The notes under the pieces are model-generated. The model was not told the origin of the DNA. It was given only the letters and a program-made list of their open reading frames with translations, and ran no database searches. A DNA stretch of 64,000 nt, taken from assembly GCA_951812925.1 (NCBI GenBank), contig OX638369.1, positions 29,004,392 through 29,068,391 on the forward strand. The letters are read 5' to 3'. The DNA comes from Calliopum simillimum. Taxonomy: Eukaryota > Arthropoda > Insecta > Diptera > Lauxaniidae. Made by a program: the position numbers and the translations under genes. Positions 46,131 through 55,354 of the stretch are shown here, one piece after another; within the stretch, counting starts at the first letter, position 1, and each line of letters opens with the position of its first letter.

Positions 46131-46841
46131 TTTTTCATCAAAAAGCAATGCTTTATCAAAACTCGAAGTTCACTTTTTTTTTTTACTAACAAAAGTTGCT
46201 TCACACTAAATGCTATAATTCACGAATAAATAGTTCGATTGCTGTCAAATTTATACACGTCTCGTTTGAAGGTTGATTCTAAATAAAAATCATATGGACA
46301 AAATTCTAGTAACGTCATATATGTATCATCCTACGGACTTATTGAATGACCTGTTATAGGCACTTAGTAGAAGCCAAAGAGACATCAGCTGGTACATAGA
46401 AGAAAACAAAACATTAACAAATTGACCGCGCCACATAATAAATTATTTGCAAAAATTGTTTATTTATAAAATCAGTAATTGTTAATTTTTTTTTTCATTT
46501 TTTAATGTAAGTTTGTGTAATTATTTTATAAATTGTGATATCATTGTAACGAAATGTTATTGTGCAATTTGGTTTAAATTTTAGTCCCTGGTGATGTCTT
46601 TCAATAAAAGACGAAATATTGGATAAAAAAAAATTTGAGTTTGTCAACGATTTAAATTGATTTATTTTAATGACCTATAGCTCATCTAACAACTAAAATT
46701 AAAATGAACTTGTCTCTCTAAGAAAAATTTGATAATCGAGTGCCCAACAAAAATCTCTCTTTGTAAGCACTTCTCAATTTTTTAGTAAAAAGTGCTTTAG
46801 AAGTGCTTTCTTAAGAAGTGCTTATTATTTTTCCCCTTTTA

Positions 46842-48439
46842 TAGCTATTGGTTTTTCATCCCGTTTAATTGCCTTTCCTTTCTTTCACTGTTTTTGTGTG
46901 AGTGTGTACATGCAAGTGTATGTGTGTTACACTAATGGCACAATGACACAATTAATTCCCATTGTATTCGTTAATTCACTTTGATTTCAAAACAATTGAG
47001 CCAATGTATTAACAAATCTAAGCGCGCACACTGATGAAGGGTAAACAAATACTGATAGAAACGGCAACAATGACAGTGACAACAAATCATCTTTGATTCA
47101 GCAGCATGTTTTCTATACGCTGTGTTTGTGGCACTGTGGTGTTCCAGTTTTTTGTCCTGTGCTTCCTTCAATTTCAGTCGGGTTAATTCCAAATATTTTC
47201 GCTTTTATTGACTTTTTTGTTTTTATTGCGATTGGTTTTGTTGTTGTCAGTTGATTTTTTTTCTCTTCCTCAATTTCTAATGCTGTGGATTATCATTGTT
47301 GTTGTTGTTGTTGCTGTCATGAATTGATTATGCTTATCGTATATTAGTTGTTGTTTTGACTTTTGTTTTGATTCAATAAAATCAATGGCATAAATGAAGA
47401 CAAATGAGGTTATATCGCTGACAATAAAGGAGAGATAAAGTGCGATTTATAATTTGTTCTTTAAAAAAAAAAATTTACTGACAATTGTAGGAAAGTTCAT
47501 TAAAATGACATGTTTAATTTACTATACCTCATAAAGAACTCTTATGATTCTTTTCAAGCTTTAATGATCTTAAACTATTGCTTTTGTTCTTTTGAAATGT
47601 GGCAAAAACGTCATGGAAATTTGCAAATACAAGGAACAAACTAAAAATTATTCTAGAACTTGAATCATCAGTAATCTTGCAGCTGAAACTATCATGACTA
47701 CTCTAAAAGGTTTGAAGAACTTAAAAAAAAAACTTTTTTAAAAAAAGAATAAATATCAGCCCTTAAAAACTATTAAAAAAATACATAGTTGAAAATATAT
47801 ATTTTGAAAAAACTTTGACTTTTATTCTTCAAGAATTCCAAATTCGTTCGCACGAATTATATGTTTTGTGTTAACGATTGTTTCAATTATACGTTTTATA
47901 TTTCACTATTTTAAATAAGACACAAACTTAGGTTTTTAAATGTTTATTGGTTTTTATTTTAATCTTTAGATTACAAAAATTGTTGTTGGGAACAACCATC
48001 TCCTTTGACTGACAAAAGTATTCCCTTGCTTATTTTCCAATGAAGGAAGTATTTATACAAGATTCTCTTAAAACTAAATAAGTTCTTAATTACAGGTTTT
48101 TCCTTAAAACTGAATAGATACCAAGAATAATACATTTGTAACAATAAAAGTTTATTGCGGTTGATGTTATAAAGTGAAATCCTAAGATATACTTATTACG
48201 GTTGATGTGATAAAAACATCCCTTGCATCTTAAGTGCACATTCTTATCCTTATAACATAGCTGCTACTTTTAATAATAAGTACCTGGAGACCGATCCCTG
48301 CTTGGTCACCAATCTAATTTTATTATTTAAGTCGATGTTTTTATTCATAGCTATTTCAAAATCCTACAGGTGTAATGAAAGTTCTGCAATGGAGACGGAT
48401 TCAGCGTCAAAAAGTACATAAGAATTAAAAAGTTCATTC
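46842..48439. other. Non-coding, no gene recognised
   Basis: Includes GTTGTTGTTGTTGTTGCTG near 47298 and AT-rich sequence elsewhere. No coding motif on either strand. Confidence 0.5.
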
Positions 48440-49575
48440 TAATGTTCTTTTGTACCAGAGTTATTAACCAAAATTTTTATTTTGATAAAAAGTGGGCGTG
48501 GCAATTATTGAACAAAGCCTACTTTTCGTTATGCTTTAGATACTCATGATACAGATCCGCATACCAAATTTCATCAAAATTTGTTGTACCATTTGTGAGA
48601 AATAGCATTTAATGTGTTTTACTTGTATGGGAGGTTCCACGCACACCAGCAATGTTTTGCCTACTTTCAGCTGATAGGTGCCTAATAGCAAGTAGACTTC
48701 CTACAATTAAATTCGGAAAGATTGCTTTAGTAGTTTTGTTCTTATGGCGTATTATATTTTTTGTGGGCGGTGCCACGCCCTTCAACGTATTTTCATAGTA
48801 TAACGTTATATCACATATTAATCCTTGTTTGCAGTGGTAACATCTCTTAAATTATCATTAAAATTGTTGGAGTCGTTTTCGAGTAATATTGAATTAAAAT
48901 TTTCAATGGTCAAAAAGAGGGCGTGCCACATCTTTTATATCGCCCATTTTTCGGTTATTAAAAGGAATTGATAAGCAATACCTACATACCAAATTTCATT
49001 AAAATATATTGTAACATTTGCGAGATAAAGCATTTTACGCATTTTGCTTGTATGGGAGGTTCCACGCGCAACTGCGATATTTTGCCCACTTTCAGATCAG
49101 AGATGTCCTATAGCAATTAGGCTTCTCACAGTTAATTTCAGAATGTTTGTTTTATTGGTTTTCTTTTTATACCGTTTTATATTTTTGTGGGCGGTGCCAC
49201 GCCCTTCAACGAGTTTTCCCAATATAACGGTGTATCACATAATAATTCTCGTTTGTAAAGTTAATACTTCCTAAATTTTCATTAAAATTGTTGGAGTCGT
49301 TTTCGAGTAATATTGAATTAAAATTTTCAAGGGCCGAAAAGTGGGCGTGGCACTTCTTCGATCCCGCTCACTTTTTGTCTGTTGTAAGGTACCCGTTCAC
49401 CAAATTTAATCTAAATAACTTGAATGGTTTGCGAGTTATGACAGTTAGGGCAGTGCCACGCCCCCTGGTGAGCATTTACGAAGTTCAAACCTAGCTTATT
49501 CTTCATTGTATGCTAATATCTGACACTGTTCCAAGTTTCATTAAAATCGCTGCATTCGTTCTCGAGAAAAATTTG
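48440..49575. repeat. ~424-bp tandem repeat with GGGCGTGGCAC words
   Basis: Two clear units and a partial third. ATTAAAATTGTTGGAGTCG then TTTTCGAGTAATATTGAA occurs at about 48860 and 49281. GTGGGCGGTGCCACGCCCTT occurs at about 48762 and 49187. TGTATGGGAGGTTCCACGC occurs at about 48625 and 49049. Each unit also carries CATACCAAATTTCAT. Frames at 49044-49494 are translations of the repeat. Confidence 0.85.
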
Positions 49576-49996
49576 GGTACATATATATTTATAAATTTAT
49601 AAATTTATAAACATACATACACTTTTATCTCGTGTAAGAAGAGAAGATAGATACTGAGAATTAGTTAATAATGCTTAAGTCTAAGTGAGTGTTGGGTCGG
49701 GACGTAACTCACGTGCCAGATGCACTTCACAAATGTTCGTATCTAATCTCATCCATCTCTGTCAAACAGTTTCTGAGATATAAAGAAATTTGTGTTTGGG
49801 GACGTTATATGCGCAGATGTCTTCGCAATATAAATTTAAGTACCAAAGCAAAATACACAAACAGATAATACATTTAATGATATTCCAGGCAAAACCGAGG
49901 GATTTTGAACATAAAAAAATGCCCTAAAGCTTTATCGAATATTATATTCATGACTGGAAAAAAATCACGGCAATCGCTTGAAAGGTTCTCGAACTA
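49576..49996. other. AT-rich spacer before the Tc1-like element
   Basis: Contains ATTTATAAATTTATAAATTT and ACATACATAC runs near 49590-49620. A 21-base phrase, CCATCTCTGTCAAACAGTTT plus C, at 49753-49773 recurs at 51580-51600 just beyond the transposon. Confidence 0.6.
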
Positions 49997-50130
49997 AGAA
50001 CTGCCCCAGAAAAATTTGATACTTTGTTTTTCATCAATAAAACAAATACGTAATGAATTTTTTTTATATATGGTTTTTTTATTTATTAATGAGTAGTATT
50101 ACGAATATAAATAACCTTACAATACCTATT

Positions 50131-50435
50131 GTATGTATGTATGTATTCTCCTTTAACTCCTAGGAGGAGCATAGGGCCAATATGAAATCTCTCCATTTGT
50201 CACGATCCCTTGCGATGACTTTGATCTCTTGCCACGATTTTCCCGATTCTTGGATTTCCTTTTCCAACGACCTTTTCCAGTTGGTTTTGGGTCTACCACG
50301 TCCTCTACTGCCTTGTGGATTCCACTCAAGGGCTTGGCGACAAACTTTGCTGTGTGGTTTCCGGAGAGTGTGACCAATCCATCCCCATTTGCGCAGCTTG
50401 ATCTCGTTTGCTATAGCCTTCTGTTTGCATTTTTG
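50131..50435 (-). mobile_element. RTE-like LINE 3' fragment with 9-bp target duplication
   Basis: The target duplication ATACCTATT lies at 50122-50130 and 50436-50444. On the minus strand the C-terminal end of a LINE protein reads KWGWIGHTLRK, then VCRQALEWNPQGSRGRGRPK, then KEIQESGKSWQEIKVIARDR and WRDFILALCSS before a stop near 50160. A TACATACATACATAC tail follows, as in RTE-type elements with microsatellite 3' ends. The W-x-GH...CRQALEWNPQG...RGRP pattern is typical of that clade; the clade name is from memory. The copy is strongly 5'-truncated. Confidence 0.9.
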
Positions 50436-50469
50436 ATACCTATTAACAAATATTTATTTTATAAAAAAA

Positions 50470-51409
50470 TATTTTACTTTTTTTTTAAGACCCTTCATTA
50501 AGTTTTGTGCAGTTGTTTCGTCGACAGTACCGTACGACCTTCGCCACTTACTTTTGAAATCTTTTAAATTTTTTGCATTACTTTTACTCTTCCAAAGATC
50601 TGATTTCATTAGAGCCCAACAAAATTTACATTATTGCTATTGTAATATTCTATGGTGGCTATAGAGTAGTGAGAGGTTGCTAAATCAGGCCAGAACATAA
50701 CAGTACTCCCGTACTCACGAATAAATGGCAAAAAACGTTTTTGAAGGCATTCATCAATATAAATGTTCGAGTTAATTGTGCCCAGTATTACAAAAAAAAA
50801 CTGCTTCTCAGACCGCAAGTGCATATGGCCTGCCAAACCATATACATACTGCTTGGGAAATTTTGTAATTTTCTTCTCTTTAAATTTGCTCTGTACCTAT
50901 CCCTTTTCCGAACAGGTATAAAATTCGTGTCTTGGTTGCTGTTTAAAATATACCTTAACATATGTTTCATCGACCATTATGCAGCAGTCAAATTTAGTCA
51001 GATAATCGACATATGACCTTCGAGCTCGATTTTGAGCCTCTAATTGCTTTTCATTGGAACGGTCTGGTACTTTTTTAAACTCTGTAGGTCTTTAGCTTAA
51101 GTTTTTTCTTTAGTCTGTTTATAGAAGATTTTGAGGTTCCTGCTCTGGCAGCCATATCTCGTTCTGAAGTGTTAGGATTCTGCTTAAAAAGGCGCTTCAC
51201 CTTTTTCATCAACTATGGGTATATACTGGCTTTTCCACCTGAACCTTTTTTCCGCGTAATAAGTTTACCCTTTTTTTAATTCGAAATAACCCTTTGGACA
51301 GTGATTTTTGATTCACCTGTTTTTTTAGCTATGGCTGAATATTTTAATTCTGGTTTTTGCAAGTAAGTGTACAAAATGAGTTTGCGCTTTTTTCTTGATT
51401 GCTAGACAT
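50470..51409 (-). pseudogene. Tc1-like transposase pseudogene, lacks third catalytic residue
   Basis: The start is ATG at 51409 (MSSNQEKSANSF), just inside the terminal repeat. Minus-strand pieces in order: TRKKGSGGKA, NPNTSEREMAARAGTSKSSI and NRLKKKLKLKTYRVQK (helix-turn-helix region). Later INSNIYIDECLQKRFLPFI and VMFWPDLATSHYS hold the second catalytic Asp. The protein then jumps from NNVNF to WALMKSDLWKS. The proline-rich segment with the RPIE-type motif and third acidic residue is missing, so the active site is incomplete. The C-terminus NLMKGLKKKVKYF is present. Several stops and frame changes are seen in the first half. The LINE insertion lies downstream of this stop and did not break the gene. 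Confidence 0.85.
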
Positions 51410-51564
51410 CTTTATCGTTTGAAGTTCGTTTACCAAGTGTTATATAATTTTGTATTTGTCATGTATTATAAAAAAAATTGCACTCATATTTCTGCCTACA
51501 CGATCATAAGGAAAGGCATTAAATTAAGGAATAAAAGTATCAAATTTTACTGGGGCAGTCCTTA

Positions 51565-52150
51565 TGTACTTAATCCCAACCATCTCTGTCAAACAGTTTC
51601 AAAGGAATGAAGCCTTTATTTTTTTATTAGTGTATTGGTTTTTGGCCATTTTTCCATCCGATGTTTTTTAATATCACATTCGAAGCCGAAGAAATTTCAA
51701 ATTAGAATTTGCCCTGCCACCTCAACGGATAAATTATTTTTGAAAGAAATGAAAAATCGTGCGATTGGATAATGGATCTTCGAGCTTTGGTATTTTCCAA
51801 GAACATAGGTAAAGCCAAGGATATTTCGAAATAAAATGCATTCTGTGTTAATTGGACAAATGTTTCTGTGAGAACAAAAGTCGGCAGAGCCATGTTTTCG
51901 CCCACATCACAGAAAACAACAGCACTGCGATGAATTTTATTTTAAGTTTATTTTTCCAAACAATGAATTTAATTATTGTCGTTCGACTTTTTTACAGTAC
52001 TAAATATAAATAAGGTTATTAAACACAGCTCAGCAAAGTACATTAAGATATCACAAATAAACAGAACTGTTGTATGTCAGAAAAAAAAAAAGTGGCAGAA
52101 ACAGCTGATCTCATTTTGCCACTGTCATGATCATGAAAAATGACTATAAG
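51565..52150. other. Non-coding, no gene recognised
   Basis: Contains the second copy of the 21-base phrase (51580-51600) and a poly-A run at 52081-52091. No frame has recognisable content. Confidence 0.5.
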
Positions 52151-52162
52151 CAAATATCGTCA

Positions 52163-52429
52163 GTTCAGTTCAAGCCAGTTCTTTGCGGATCAGTACCCAA
52201 ACAGTCGCACAGGAACCAACGGATCAACAGCGTCAGCCATTTTGTGAAAATAAACTAAAGGAAAACTAAGACTACCCGAGTTCGATTTAAGTACTTAAAA
52301 CGAATCATGGAAATAAAATAAAAATTCAAGAACAGAGAAATAACTGTAGTGATACATAAAAACACGAACTTAAATTAATTAAGACATAATAAAGCCGTCT
52401 ATCTTTTAAATTATGGAGGTATTGGAGGT
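52163..52429 (+). promoter_or_regulatory. Candidate promoter and first exon (or solo LTR)
   Basis: CGTCAGTTCAGTTCAAG (52159-52175) has two overlapping TCAGTT initiator motifs. GCGGATCAG lies about 25-30 bases downstream, near the position of a downstream promoter element. No TATA box is clear. Downstream sequence is 5'UTR-like (CAACAGCGTCAGCC, AAAGGAAAACTAAG). The stretch ends with ATGGAGGTATTGGAG|GTAAGTG, an in-frame start for five codons followed by an exact AG|GTAAGT splice donor. AATAAAG near 52388 and the TCAGTTC style also suit a retrotransposon LTR, so a solo LTR is a real alternative. Confidence 0.35.
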
Positions 52430-54299
52430 AAGTGACTGCAAATAAATAAATTTTGTGGTACGAACCCCAGACACTGTTAGCTTAAACTTCAGCTTCAAAA
52501 AGGTTTATCACATTTCTTGGATGATGTAGGTTAAAGTGTTTTAACCTTCTCCAGTGAATTTTTCGAAATAAAATTTGGTCTACTGTATCTTCGGCTCTTT
52601 TTATCTGATTTCGCACTTGCCCATATACTTAAACAGATGGTCTCTAGAGATAAAATTACATAAACTGTTTCAATCAAGAGCAATTATTTGTAATGACTTT
52701 CATCTATCAAACTTTTTCATTGCATTTTTTGAAAAGCGACTTCTCTCTGGATTTACTATACGATTCAGGGGCCTTGTCTTAATCTGTTCCAATTTATTAT
52801 TGACATCTAAATGCATTTGAGAAAGTTTGGTACCACTAAACTTTTAGTTTGCATCCTCAGAATAAGACATGATTAATAAGCAGATTGGTAGTGAGTTACA
52901 TTTGGGACTCATACAATAATTCCAAGACAAGTTCTACTTAAAAAATCAGAGAATCTGGAAGATAGTAAATGGAAATTTTAAGCAGATTAGAGATTTTCTA
53001 ATCATTCATTAATATGCTAATGGGTTGCTCTTTAGGTAGGTATTATAACAAACTTTATATAAGTTGTATTCAAGAGCAATAAAGAGGGTAGCTACTCTTC
53101 GTGCTTTTTCCAGACAGCCTTCAGTCATTGGTGCACATTTCAAAATTCTATAAGCTCACCAAGAATCTTTCTGACTATTTAAAACCAAAGATTTCATATT
53201 AGGCAACAGGCTCGGGTCGCAGAAACTTATGAACCCATGTAATATCTTGCAATTAAAACTCCATAGGAATATATATATGTGGATGCAAAATTTGAATCAA
53301 ATCGAAATAAGTCTTGCTGAAGCAAATATGCATTTAGAAAATAATTTTATAAGAAAATAGAAAGTTCTGGTAGGAAACAGATCCTTGAAATTGAACAAAA
53401 CATGGCCTTTCTGAGACAAAGTTTTCTAATGTGGACTTATTACTTCTTTCAGTGATTCACATTTCCGGAATGTGACAGAGCAATTGAGAAAACAAAAGGT
53501 AAAACAAAAAGGTTAGTGAACATGAAAAGTGAACAGTAAAAATAAAGCAGATAAGTTACAGAGAAAAGAACAGATAACAAGGATAACGATTACAAAATTA
53601 AATGACAGTTTCAAACAATTAAATTGAATTGATTTTTTCTTTAAATAAAACTTAAATGTGGGTTATGTAGCGCAGCAACAACAGAAAAGTTCAGCAGCTG
53701 ATGAAAACAAGAGGGCTGTGAAAATTTAAGGCAATCAAAGGATTAAAGAGAGCACGTTAAAGCATTAAAAGAGAGAGAGCAATTGTAAAATCTGTGATAA
53801 ATTTTGATTTATGATTTTAATGTCAGCAGCAGAACAATTGTTGAGATAGGACTCAAAGAGAGAGAGAGAGCATAAACTAAAAGCAAAAGCTGTACATGCG
53901 CGGAGAGCACAATCGCTTACGCTCTCGCCAACAGTGCCGCTGAATGTGTTGAATGTGTGGATGCTAAGCTTTGTATACAGAGTATTATTACAAACTGAGC
54001 GTAAGAAGAGCAACGCTTTTTGTGTTGATAAGAAACAAAAGCTTTTTTGGGCGCCTACGAACATAAAAACTGAACTTTTTTTTTTTTCTTGAATATTTTC
54101 ATGCTTGAGGAGCAAAATCATCAGGTCTCGCACACAATGATGCTGGAGCTCGAAAACTGGGATGCTTTTACAGAGTTGCGACGAATACTTGAACCTGCCG
54201 TAATTTTTTTTCACTTTGATTTTTTTCATTTCGAGATTTTCGGAAGCTCGAGCACTGTTGTGTGTCCACAGCCATTGCTTTTGCTTTTCAGTTAAGCTC
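52430..54299. other. Non-coding, possible intron or upstream region
   Basis: Includes GAGAGAGAGAGAGAG at 53856-53870 and at 53769-53778, candidates for GAGA-factor binding. No coding content is seen. The 154-codon minus-strand frame at 53765-54229 is Ser/Leu/Phe-rich with no recognisable domain. Confidence 0.45.
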
Positions 54300-55354
54300 C
54301 AGCATCCGATAGTAAAGGAGCACGGTACGCGCGTGAAAATTTTACGGTATACACGGGCTTAGCATAATTTTTGTGATTGAAGCAAAGGAAGAAACAAAGA
54401 CTTTAAAAAGTGAAATTCTTGTGTAGGGGCGGCCAAAACTCAGCTGGTCGTTTGCGTAAAGTATTTTGACAAGTCTTGTGACAACGGTGTAGCGTGAGTT
54501 TTTTGTTAACGAATTTTCGGCTATGCTAACACAGTGTGTTTGTTAGTTAGCAGCAAAATCTCTTCACGCTACAATAATACGGAAATTGTTGTGTAATCCT
54601 GCAAAAGGACAAATGAGATTTTCTCGCAAAAAATTAATTTAAGTTGAGAGAAACAAAAAAAAAAAAAGATAATTAAAAAACGGAAATTAAAAAAAAGTGT
54701 GTGGGGGGAAAAACTTAAACCCTGCCGCTGGGGAGCATATTTTTTTAGAAATAAACAAAATAAAAGGATATATGCCTGACATACACTTGATATATTATAC
54801 TGTGAGTTGGCTTTAAAGCAAACGAAATCTGGCCCAACAGCGCTAAAAAGAAAACAAAACAAAATCCAACAACATCGAAAAGTTGACCTTCTTTGCCTGC
54901 AGTATTTTCTTTGGGTTAAATTTTATAAAAATTAATCATATTGCAAAAAAAAAAGAGAAAAAGGTTTTTCGTCGTTTCCGCCTTCGTACGGTATGGTGTT
55001 TTTGTGTTATCGCGTCGCGCTCTACTGTCGTCGTTGAAACGCGTGCTATTCAGCATAGCATACTTTTAGGCGCTTGTGTTTCTTTCGATTTTTTCTAAAA
55101 TTCTTTGCCTAAACAAGAAAAACGTGCACACGCTGATAAAAAAGCGAAATCAGCAAGTGTTGCGTGAAAAACAAAAGCAAAGAAAATAAAAAAAGAATTG
55201 CCAAAATAAACGTAAAGCGGGCATACAAGAGCAACTTTCGAGCACAGCAGCAGCAGCGAAATCTGTATTTCATTCAGCTGGCAATCAAGCGGAAATTGAA
55301 TTCCTTTTTTTCGCTGTGTATTGCCGCCCGCTAGTATTCAATCTGCTAAAAATG
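54300..55354 (+). promoter_or_regulatory. Candidate 5'UTR exon and promoter region
   Basis: The sequence becomes richer in CG, GTGTGCG, AAAGCAAAG and CAGCAGCAGCAGCG, a texture characteristic of fly 5'UTRs. It ends at CTAAAAATG|GTAAATGA (donor after 55354). If spliced there, the ATG would span the junction. If not, it opens only about 20 codons. No exact start site can be fixed. The pairing with an acceptor at 62592 is speculative. Confidence 0.35.

Larger units (their letters stand above)
44911..46354 (-). mobile_element. irritans-type mariner, internally deleted
   Basis: Both ends carry the inverted repeat ACAGGTCATTCAATAAGTCC then GTAGGAT (44911-44937 and 46328-46354), flanked by TA(TA) on both sides. 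The sequence is reminiscent of irritans-group ends. It sits inside the 3' region of the Penelope-like element. The coding strand is minus. It has lost the centre of its transposase and gained a 538-bp foldback near its 3' end. Confidence 0.93.
43416..46711 (+). mobile_element. Penelope-like retroelement, 5'-truncated, with 14-bp target duplication
   Basis: A perfect 14-base duplication, ATTAAAATGAACTT, flanks the insertion (43416-43429 and 46698-46711). Just inside lie about 50-base inverted repeats: left TTTTAGTTGTTAAATGAGCT then ATAGGTCATTAAAAT...ATTTAAATCG (about 43455-43507), and right, its reverse complement, about 46649-46697. Coding remnants of reverse transcriptase and a GIY-YIG endonuclease lie between. 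A mariner sits in the 3' part; without it the element is about 1.8 kb. Terminal inverted or direct LTR-like segments and variable-length target duplications are known features of Penelope-like elements. Confidence 0.92.
43096..46841. mobile_element. CCCAAGGG-terminal element, copy 3, host of a nested stack
   Basis: The left end is TA|CCTAAGGAGAAAAGAAGCG. The right end is AAGTGCTTATTATTTTTCCCCTT with TA at 46842-46843. The right part (TTTGATAATCGAGTGC, TAAGCACTTCTC, GAAGTGCTTTCTTAAGAAG) matches the type B arm at 13090-13217 in the same orientation. Removing the Penelope-like insertion leaves about 460 bases, which may be close to the basic length of this family. A T-arm module lies at 43255-43345. 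Confidence 0.6.
49997..51562 (-). mobile_element. Tc1-like transposon with a LINE nested in its 3' region
   Basis: The left end reads TA|AGAACTGCCCCAGAAAAAT then TTGATACTTT. The right end, reverse-complemented, reads TA|AGGACTGCCCCAGTAAAAT then TTGATACTTT. TA duplicates flank both sides (49995-49996 and 51563-51564). Total length is 1,566 bases, including a 305-base LINE insertion plus its 9-base target copy, so the original element was about 1.25 kb. The transposase is on the minus strand. Confidence 0.92.

Noticed and set aside
53765..54229. 154-codon minus-strand frame
   Set aside because: Ser/Leu/Phe-rich antisense of a purine-rich UTR-like region; no motif.
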